In this document: one piece after another, positions 12,698-23,897 of the stretch
Layout: every line of letters starts with the position of its first letter
How positions within the stretch are numbered: position 1 is the first letter of the stretch
Source of the DNA: Panulirus ornatus
Lineage: Eukaryota; Arthropoda; Malacostraca; Decapoda; Palinuridae
Direction: 5' to 3'
Assembly: GCF_036320965.1 (NCBI RefSeq)
Contig: NC_092287.1
Span: forward strand, 5,236,297-5,300,296
Length of the DNA: 64,000 nucleotides
Notes under the pieces: generated by a model
Told to the model about the DNA's origin: nothing
Database searches by the model: none
What the model saw: the letters and a program-made list of their open reading frames with translations, nothing else
Made by a program: the position numbers and the translations under genes

Positions 12698-14163
12698 TTG
12701 GTAAGGTTATTTAATGTATGTATGACTCATGGTGAGATGCCTGAGGATTGGCGGAATGCGTGCATAGTGCCATTGTACAAAGGCAAAGGGGATAAGAGTG
12801 AGTGCTCAAATTACAGAGGTATAAGTTTGTTGAGTATTCCTGGTAAATTATATGGGAGGGTATTGATTGAGAGGGTGAAGGCATGTACAGAGCATCAGAT
12901 TGGGGAAGAGCAGTGTGGTTTCAGAAGTGGTAGAGGATGTGTGGATCAGGTGTTTGCTTTGAAAAATGTATGTGAGAAATACTTAGAAAAGCAAATGGAT
13001 TTTTATGTAGCATTTATGGATCTGGAGAAGGCATATGATAGAGTTGATAGAGATGCTCTGTGGAAGGTATTAAGGATATATGGTGTGGGAGGAAAGTTGT
13101 TAGAAGCAGTGAAAAGTTTTTATCGAGGATGTAAGGCATGTGTACGTGTAGGAAGAGAGGAAAGTGATTGGTTCTCAGTGAATGTAGGTTTGTGGCAGGG
13201 GTGTGTGATGTCTCCATGGTTGTTTAATTTGTTTATGGATGGGGTTGTTAGGGAGGTAAATGCAAGAGTTTTGGAAAGAGGGGCAAGTATGAAGTCTGTT
13301 GGGGATGAGAGAGCTTGGGAAGTGAGTCAGTTGTTGTTCGCTGATGATACAGCGCTGGTGGCTGATTCATGTGAGAAACTGCAGAAGCTGGTGACTGAGT
13401 TTGGTAAAGTGTGTGGAAGAAGAAAGTTAAGAGTAAATGTGAATAAGAGCAAGGTTATTAGGTACAGTAGGGTTGAGGGTCAAGTCAATTGGGAGGTGAG
13501 TTTGAATGGAGAAAAACTGGAGGAAGTGAAGTGTTTTAGATATCTGGGAGTGGATCTGGCAGCGGATGGAACCATGGAAGTGGAAGTGGATCATAGGGTG
13601 GGGGAGGGGGCGAAAATTCTGGGGGCCTTGAAGAATGTGTGGAAGTCGAGAACATTATCTCGGAAAGCAAAAATGGGTATGTTTGAAGGAATAGTGGTTC
13701 CAACAATGTTGTATGGTTGCGAGGCGTGGGCTATGGATAGAGTTGTGCGCAGGAGGATGGATGTGCTGGAAATGAGATGTTTGAGGACAATCTGTGGTGT
13801 GAGGTGGTTTGATCGAGTGAGTAACGTAAGGGTAAGAGAGATGTGTGGAAATAAAAAGAGCGTGGTTGAGAGAGCAGAAGAGGGTGTTTTGAAGTGGTTT
13901 GGGCACATGGAGAGAATGAGTGAGGAAAGATTGACCAAGAGGATATATGTGTCGGAGGTGGAGGGAACGAGGAGAAGAGGGAGACCAAATTGGAGGTGGA
14001 AAGATGGAGTGAAAAAGATTTTGTGTGATCGGGGCCTGAACATGCAGGAGGGTGAAAGGAGGGCAAGGAATAGAGTGAATTGGAGCGATGTGGTATACGG
14101 GGGTTGACGTGCTGTCAGTGGATTGAATCAAGGCATGTGAAGCGTCTGGGGTAAACCATGGAA

Positions 14164-14218
<55 letters not shown>

Positions 14219-14443
14219 CCCCTGGGGATAGGGGAGAAAGAATACTTCCCACATATTCCCTGTGTGTCGTAGAAGGCGACTAAAAGGGGAGGGAGCGGGG
14301 GGCTGGAAATCCTCCCCTCTCAATTTTTTTTAATTTTCCAAAAGGAGGAACAGAGAAGGGGGCCAGGTGAGGATATTCCCTCAGTGGCCCAGTTCTCTGT
14401 TCTTAACGCTACCTCGCTAACGCGGGAAATGGCGAATAGTTTG

Positions 14444-14474
<31 letters not shown>

Positions 14475-17400
14475 TATCCCTGGGGATAGGGGAGAAAGAA
14501 TACTTCCCACGTATTCCCTGCGTGTCGTAGAAGGCGACTAAAAGGGAAGGGAGCGGGGGGCTGGAAATCCTCCCCTCTCATTTTTTTTTTTTTAATTTTC
14601 CAAAAGAAGGAACAGAGAAGGGGGCCAGGTGAGGATATTTCCTCAAAGGCCCAGTCCTCTGTTCCTAACGCTACCTCGCTAATGCGGGAAATGGCGAATA
14701 GTACGAAAGAAAAATATATATATATATATATGGAACCATGGAAGCGGAAGTGGATCATAGGGTGGGGGAGGGGGCGAAAATTCTGGGGGCCTTGAAGAAT
14801 GTGTGGAAGTCGAGAACATTATCTCGGAAAGCAAAAATGGGTATGTTTGAAGGAATAGTGGCTCCAACAATGTTGTATGGTTGCGAGGCGTGGGCTATGG
14901 ATAGAGTTGTGCGCAGGAGGATGGAGGTGCTGGAAATGAGATGTTTGAGGACAATGTGTGGTGTGAGGTGGTTTGATCGAGTGAGTAACGTAAGGGTAAG
15001 AGATATGTGTGGAAATAAAAAGAGCGTGGTTGAGAGAGCAGAAGAGGGTGTTTTGAAGTGGTTTGGGCACATGGAGAGAATGAGTGAGGAAAGATTGACC
15101 AAGAGGATATATGTGTCGGAGGTGGAGGGAACGAGGAGAAGAGGGAGACCAAATTGGAGGTGGAAAGATGGAGTGAAAAAGATTTTGTGTGATCGGGGCC
15201 TGAACATGCAGGAGGGTGAAAGGAGGGCAAGGAATAGAGTGAATTGGAGCGATGTGGTATACCGGGGTTGACGTGCTGTCAGTGGACTGAATCAAGGCAT
15301 GTGAAGTGTCTGGGGTAAACCATGGAAAGCTGTGTAGGTATGTATATTTGCGTGTGTGGACGTATGTATATACATGTGTATGGGGGGGGTTTGGGCCATT
15401 TCTTTCGTCTGTTTCCTTGCGCTACCTCGCAAACTCGGGAGAACATCATTCAGAGTACATGGAGACGTTTTTCTGGCATCATGGTCAGGAATGCTAACTG
15501 CTACACCGCATAGGTCCATATATTTATTACAGTATTGTGAACCCTGTTCCTGATTTCAGTGCATGCATCAGACATGTCCAGTCTCTCAGCTTGCTCAGTC
15601 ACATCATCAAGCCATATTCACTGTGTTTAATTGAGACATGAACTTCAACAATTATATGTTCTTTACTAAGTTCATTTGCCAAGTGAGATCAGAGTCTCCC
15701 GTCACCCACCTCCACAGAAAAATACTACCATTTCATCCAGTGTCACATCATTTCTCATCTCAGTTTCTGAACTTCTCCTCTTATTAGTATCTGATCAACT
15801 GTGTTTTTTATTAAGCTGTATCCTATGATGATAATTCTAATGGTAATTTTGAAAATTTTTGTTTCAGTCATATGATAATCTGAGTTATTTTATGTTTTAT
15901 AGCAGCTGAATCCTGAAGATGATTCAGTGGAAACTGATGAAGGAGACAGCAGGATCGAGCTACCATCAAACTGGAGCAGCAGTATTCCAGATTTCTTGGT
16001 TCATGCAATTAATTCGTGCCTGCGGGAAATTGTGAAGGTGTATAAGTATGCTGACCAGCTCCTAGCTCAGCCACACAGGTTTGTCTTTATGTAATTACAC
16101 TGTAAAAGCTGTATATGGGTACTTTCAAGGAATTACATGAAGGAACTGTGAAAATTAGGTTAGTTTTTATCACCACTTAAACAAAAATAGGACAGCATTT
16201 TTCAGGTGGCTTTTTAAGTTAATGTTTTGAGCAGTTATTTGATGTGTTCATTGATGTTAAGATGTTAGGGCTGGCAGTTTGATGACTAAGTATGGGTTTA
16301 GAACGTGCTTAGTACAGGGTTGAACTACACTGATTGAGCATTGTATATACACATGTATATACATAAACACCCACACACATATATATATGTATACATTTCA
16401 ACATATACATAGACAAACATATACATATATACACGTGTACACATCCACACTTGCTGCCTTCATCCATTTCCATTGCCAACCCGACACACATGAAATGGCA
16501 CCCCATCACCCCCACATGCGCGCAAGATTGCGCTAAGAAAAGACAACAAAGGCCATATTCATTCACACATAAAGTCTCTAGCTGTCATGTGTAGTGCACT
16601 GAAATCACAGTTCCCTTTCCACATCCAGGCCCCACAAAACTTTCCATGGTTTACCCCACCCTTCCATCTCCAGTTTGTACTTCTTCACCTTGTTCCATCT
16701 GCTTCTGAGACATGTATCCTTTTAGTCCAATCTCTCGTCATTCATCCTCTCCATATGTCTACTAAAACATTTCAACATACTCTCAGTATGCTCTCTCAAT
16801 CATACTCTTCTTATTATCACACCTATCTCTTACCCTATCATTACTTACTCAATCAACCCTCCTCATACTACATAGTGTTCTCAAACATTTAATTTCCAAA
16901 ACTATACTCATTTCCCCCTTCCAGATAGTGACCTCCTTTTTGCACATTCCTCAGTTCTCCTAGAACCTTCACCCACTCACCTACCATATAACTCACCTCC
17001 ACTTCTATGGTTCCCTTTGCTGCCATGGCCACTACAAGGTATCTAAGACAACCTACTTCCTTCATATGTTTATCATTCAAACTCACATTCCAATTGACCT
17101 GTCCCTCTGCACTGCTAAATGCAGTAACCTTGCTTTTTTCACATTTACTCTTAACTTCTTCCTTTCTCACACTCTTCCAAAGTCAGGCACCAACTTCTGC
17201 AGTTTCTAACTTGAATCTGTCACCAGTGTCATGTTATCAGCAAACAACAACTGACTCATTTCCCAGGCCCCTCACCCCCTACAGACTGCATACTTGCCCC
17301 TCTCTCCAAGACCCTTGCATTTACCTCCCTAGCCACCCCATCTGCAAATTTATTATAGAGCCATGGTGACATTGCAAAACCCTTTTGCAGACTCACCTTC

Positions 17401-19237
17401 ACCCGAAACTACTCACCCTCTTCTATGCCTACTTGCACATGCCTTTCTCTCTTGATTAAAACTCTTCACTAATTCTAACTGCTTTCCTCCCATACCATAT
17501 ATTTATAACACCTCCACAAAGCATCTATATGAATCTTATCATCTGCGTCCTCCAGATCCATAAATGCCTCATACAAATCTTTCTGTTTCTCTAATTATTT
17601 CTCTCACAGTTTCTTTGCCATTTGGCAGGTAGTTATTTGAGGGTTATGCATGTCTTTTGCCAGTAGGTTGGGGTAAAGAAGTTGCAAGTCCATGGAAATT
17701 TTAGACATCCCTCATGGCTTGAGTTACACTAACCCTAAAGATATTTTTTTGCTTAAAAACATATGTTTATCTACATTTAGAAATTATTGTTTGTGCTGGG
17801 AAATCTTTAACATGCAAACTGTGCTGAGCAGAGAAGGTATCTTATTCTGTCAATGTGGTATTAGAATGTTGTAAAAGTATCTGGTACCTGATTGACCTGT
17901 TGTCTAATGTACTCTCCAATTAATGTTGCTGTTAGTGATCCGTCTTTGATGCCATTAAAGGAAGAAAATTATGGAAAAATTTAAGAGTATTAAGGGAAGA
18001 TTCTACATATACCACCTTGCATGGAATGTGAGAAATGACAGAATAGAAGCTTTTTAGAGTAACAATACATGTGTTGTTTCAGGTGGCCCTATCAGCTATG
18101 GTAAGGAAGGGGCACTTGCTGGAGATATGTGAGAAACTGAGCGAGAACACCAAAGCTCTCATCAAACACTTGCCTCCTATAGAGGAGGACCCTAAAGGCA
18201 GGGATGAGGTATGTTGCAAGCAGGAATTTGCCAGAGTGCAGTAAGTGATAGTATGGTGCATTTTAAGGTTATGAACCTGATATTTAACCCAAGAAGAAAA
18301 AATTAACTAGAATTCTAACGATTTAAAGTCAAGTTTTTCCTCCTTATTAAGAACTAAAACTCAATATCCTTCATGCTCAAGCCATGAGTTGTAGCCAGGG
18401 TAGGCCTATATTAACTGTGTGTGGTACTTTACCATAACTACTGGTAGTTCCCACAATTTCACCAGCAAAAAGAGGGTATAACGTTTAGATTATTGTTTTT
18501 CAGTTCAGTTGTGCTAAGGATCAACCCCAAGTCAATGGTTTAAGAGTCAGCTGTGCTGACTACATCACTAAGTTAAAGGAAACTGTCACACCAATAGTTT
18601 GAAATGTTAATTTATACCATAGATACTCAACTGATAAGAGTGCTAGTAACATAGAAATTATCAGATTCAGTTTATAATCCACAGCATTACAGGATTAGGA
18701 GTAAGAGAGCCAGATTGAAGGTAGGTATTTTATTTTATCCACAAAGAGGATATATGTTTCAGAAGTGGAAGAATGGAGTGAAAAAGACTTTGAGTAATCA
18801 GGGCCTGAACATACAGGAGGGTGAGAGGCATGCAAAGTATAGAGTGAATTGGAATGATGTGGTGCACTGGTGTCAACGTTCTGTCACTGGACTGAACCAG
18901 GGCATGTGAAACATCTGGGGTAAACCATGGAAAGGTCTGTGGGACCTGGATGTGGATAAGGAGCTGTGGTTTAGGTGCATTACACATGACAGCTAGAGAC
19001 TGAGTGTGAATGAATGTGGCCTTTTTTGTCTGTTTTCCTGGTGCTACCTGGTGGTGTGGTGCCAGAAATGGATGAAGGCAAGCGAGTATGAATATGTACA
19101 CTTTTTTTTTTTCTATTTTCCAAAAGAAGGAACTGAGAAGGGGGCTTGGTGAGGCTATTCCCTCAATGGCCCAGTCCTCTGTTCTTAACGCTACCTCGCT
19201 AACACGGGAAATGGCAAATAGTATGAAAGAAAGAAAG

Positions 19238-19286
<49 letters not shown>

Positions 19287-21717
19287 ATGTCTCCATGGTT
19301 GTTTAACTTGTTTATGGATGGGGTTGTTAGGGAGGTGAATGCAAGAGTTTTGGAAAGAGGGACAAGTATGAAGTCTGTTGTGGATGAGAGAGCTTGGGAA
19401 GTGAGTCAGTTGTTGTTCGCTGATGATACAGCGCTTGTGGCTGATTCATGTGAGAAACTGCAGAAGCTGGTGACTGAGTTTGGTAAAGTGTGTGAAAGAA
19501 GAAAGTTAAGAGTAAATGTAAATAAGAGCAAGGTTATTAGGTACAGTAGGGTTGAGGGTCAAGTCAATTGGGAGGTAAGTTTGAATGGAGAAAAACTGGA
19601 GAAAGTAAAGTGTTTTAGATATCTGGGATCATAGGGTGGGGGAGGGGGGCGAAAATCCTGGGAGCCTTGAAGAATGTGTGGAAGTCGAGAACATTATCTC
19701 GGAAAGCAAAAATGGGTATGTTTGAAGGAGAGTTGGGGTGAGAGACTATCAGTAAATTTTAGGGAGAATAAAAAGATGTTCTGGAAGGAGGTAAATAGGG
19801 TGCGTAAGACAAGGGAGCAAATGGGAACTTCAGTGAAGGGCGTAAATGGGGAGGTGATAACAAGTAGCGGTGATGTGAGAAGGAGATGGAATGAGTATTT
19901 TGAAGGTTTGTTGAATGTGTCTGATGACAGAGTGGCAGATATAGGGTGTTTTGGTCGAGGTGGTGTGCAAAGTGAGAGGGTTAGGGAAAATGATTTGGTA
20001 AACAGAGAAGAGGTAGTAAAAGCTTTGCGGAAGATGAAAGCCGGCAAGGCAGCAGGTTTGGATGGTATTGCAGTGGAATTTATTAAGAAAGGGGGTGACT
20101 GTATTGTTGACTGGTTGGTAAGGTTATTTAATGTATGTATGACTCATGGTGAGGTGCCTGAGGATTGGCGGAATGCGTGCGTAGTGCCATTGTACAAAGG
20201 CAAAGGGGATAAGAGTGAGTGCTCAAATTACAGAGGTATAAGTTTGTTGAGTATTCCTGGTAAATTATATGGGAGGGTATTGATTGAGAGGGTGAAGGCA
20301 TGTACAGAGCATCAGATTGGGGAAGAGCAGTGCGGTTTCAGAAGTGGTAGAGGATGTGTGGACCAGGTGTTTGCTTTGAAGAATGTATGTGAGAAATACT
20401 TAGAAAAGCAAATGGATTTGTATGTAGCATTTATGGATCTGGAGAAGGCATATGATAGAGTTGATAGAGATGCTCTGTGGAAGGTATTAAGAATATATGG
20501 TGTGGGAGGAAAGTTGTTAGAAGCAGTGAAAAGTTTTTATCGAGGATGTAAGGCATGTGTACGTGTAGGAAGAGAGGAAAGTGATTGGTTCTCAGTGAAT
20601 GTAGGTTTGCGGCAGGGGTGTGTGATGTCTCCATGGTTGTTTAATTTGTTTATGGATGGGGTTGTAAGGGAGGTAAATGCAAGAGTCCTGGAAAGAGGGG
20701 CAAGTATGAAGTCTGTTGGGGATGAGAGAGCTTGGGAAGTGAGTCAGTTGTTGTTCGCTGATGATACAGCGCTGGTGGCTGATTCATGTGAGAAACTGCA
20801 GAAGCTGGTGACTGAGTTTGGTAAAGTGTGTGGAAGAAGAAAGTTGAGAGTAAATGTGAATAAGAGCAAGGTTATTAGGTACAGTAGGGGTGAGGGTCAA
20901 GTCAATTGGGAGGTGAGTTTGAATGGAGAAAAACTGGAGGAAGTGAAGTGTTTTAGATATCTGGGAGTGGATCTGTCAGCGGATGGAACCATGGAAGCGG
21001 AAGTGGATCATAGGGTGGGGGAGGGGGCGAAAATTTTGGGAGCCTTGAAAAATGTGTGGAAGTCGAGAACATTATCTCGGAAAGCAAAAATGGGTATGTT
21101 TGAGGGAATAGTGGTTCCAACAATGTTGTATGGTTGCGAGGCGTGGGCTATGGATAGAGATGTGCGCAGGAGGATGGATGTGCTGGAAATGAGATGTTTG
21201 AGGACAATGTGTGGTGTGAGGTGGTTTGATCGAGTAAGTAACGTAAGGGTAAGAGAGATGTGTGGAAATAAAAAGAGCGTGGTTGAGAGAGCAGAAGAGG
21301 GTGTTTTGAAATGGTTTGGGCACATGGAGAGAATGAGTGAGGAGAGATTGACCAAGAGGATATATGTGTCGGAGGTGGAGGGAACGAGGAGAAGAGGGAG
21401 ACCAAATTGGAGGTGGAAAGATGGAGTGAAAAAGATTTTGTGTGATCGGGGCCTGAACATGCAGGAGGGTGAAAGGAGGGCAAGAAATAGAGTGAATTGG
21501 AGTCATGTGGTATACAGGGGTTGACGTGCTGTCAGTGGATTGAAGCAAGGCATGTGAAGCGTCTGGGGTAAACCATGGAAAGCTGTGTAGGTATGTATAT
21601 TTGCGTGTGTGGACGTGTGTATGTACATGTGTATGGGGGGGGGGGGGTTGGGCCATTTCTTTCGTCTGTTTCCTTGCGCTACCTCGCAGACGCGGGAGAC
21701 AGCGACAAAGTATAAAA

Positions 21718-21778
<61 letters not shown>

Positions 21779-22018
21779 TTTCTTTCTTTCTTTCAAACTA
21801 TTCGCCATTTCCCGCATTGTGAGGTAGCGTTAAGAACAGAGGACTGGGCCTTTGAGGGAATACCCTCACCTGGCCCAATTCTCTGTTCCTTCTTTTGGAA
21901 AATTAAAAAAAAAAAACGAGAGGGGAGGATTTCCAGCCCCCTCTCCCTCCCCTTTTAGTCGCCTTCTACGACACGCAGGGAATACGTGGGAAGTATTCTT
22001 TCTCCCCTATCCCCAGGG

Positions 22019-22105
<87 letters not shown>

Positions 22106-22229
22106 TTTTCAAAAGAAGGAACAGAGAAGGGGGCCGGATGAGGATGTTTTCCTCAGAGGCCCAGTCCTCTTCTCTTAACGCTACCTCGCTGACGCGGGAA
22201 ATGGCGAATAGTATGAAAGAAAAAGTAAA

Positions 22230-22267
<38 letters not shown>

Positions 22268-22508
22268 CCCTAGGGATAGGGGAGAAAGAATACTTCCCAC
22301 GTATTCCCTGCATGTCGTAGAAGGCGACTAAAAGGGAAGGGAGCGGGGGCTGGAAATCCTCTCCTCTTGGGTTTTTTTTTTTAATTTTTCAAAAGAAGGA
22401 ACAGAGAATGGGGCTAGGTGAGCATATTACCTCAAATGTCCAGTCCTCTGTTCTTGATGCTACCTCGCTAATGCGGGAAATGGCGAATAGTATGAAAGAA
22501 AGAAAGAA

Positions 22509-22591
<83 letters not shown>

Positions 22592-23104
22592 TGAGGACAA
22601 TGTGTGGTGTGAGGTGGTTTGATCGAGTAAGTAACGTAAGGGTAAGAGAGATGTGTGGAAATAAAAAGAGCGTGGTTGAGAGAGCAGAAGAGGGTGTTTT
22701 GAAATGGTTTGGGCACATGGAGAGAATGAGTGAGGAAAGATTGACCAAGAGGATATATGTGTCGGAGGTGGAGGGAACGAGGAGAAGAGGGAGACCAAAT
22801 TGGAGGTGGAAAGATGGAGTGAAAAGGATTTTGTGTGATCGGGGCCTGAACATGCAGGAGGGTGAAAGGAGGGCAAGGAATAGAGTGAATTGGAGCGATG
22901 TGGTATACAGGGGTTGACGTGCTGTCAGTGGATTGAATCAAGGCATGTGAAGCGTCCGGGGTAAACCATGGAAAGCTGTGTAGGTATGTATATTGCGTGT
23001 GTGGACGTGTGTATGTACATGTGTATGGGGGGGTTTGGGCCATTTCTTTCGTCTGTTTCCTTGCGCTACCTCGCAAACGCGGGAGACAGCGACAAAGTAT
23101 AAAA

Positions 23105-23178
<74 letters not shown>

Positions 23179-23810
23179 TTCATACTATTCGCCATTTCCT
23201 GCATTAGCGAGGTAGCGTTAAGAACAGAGGACTGGGCCTTTGAGGGAATATCCTCACCTGGCCCCCTTCTCTGTTCCTTCTTTTGGAAAATTAAAAAAAA
23301 ATGAGAGGGGAGGATTTCCAGCCCCCCGCACCCTTCCCCTTTAGTCGCCCTCTACGACACGCAGGGAATACGTGGGGAGTATTTTTTCTCCCCATCCCGT
23401 ATCTCCCCTATATATATATATAAACCATGCAAAGTGTGTGGGGCCTGGATGTGGAAAGGGAGCTGTGGTTTCGGTGCATTATTACATGACAGCTAGAGAC
23501 TGAGTGTGAACGAATGGGGCCTTTGGTGTTTATCCTAGCGCTACCTCGCACACATGAGGGGGGAGGGGGTTGTTATTCCATGTGTGGCGAGGTGGCGATG
23601 GGAACAAATAAAGGCAGACAGTATGAATTATGTACATGTGTATATATGTATATCTGTGTGTATATATATGTGTACATTGAGATGTATAGGTATGTATATT
23701 GTGCATGTGTGGACATGTATGTATATACATGTGTATGTGGGCGGGTTGGGCCATTCTTTCGTCTGTTTCCTTGCGCTGCCTCGCAGGCGCGGGAGACAGT
23801 GACAAAGCAA

Positions 23811-23897
<87 letters not shown>

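Larger units (their letters stand above)
6862..16658 (+). repeat. Tandem block, copy 1 (carries VIRMA exons b and c)
   Basis: About 9.8 kb repeated head to tail at 16656-26693. The offset is 9795 from about 7140 to 9465, 9805 in the LINE at 9.9-11.7 kb, about 11195 at 12.3-14.1 kb and 10036 from 15.25 kb on. The steps in offset are two segment losses and small microsatellite changes; the rest is nearly identical. The junction shows a three-base shared CCA (6862-6864, 16656-16658, 26691-26693). Copy 1 lacks a ~1.39 kb segment present in copy 2. Confidence 0.95.
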
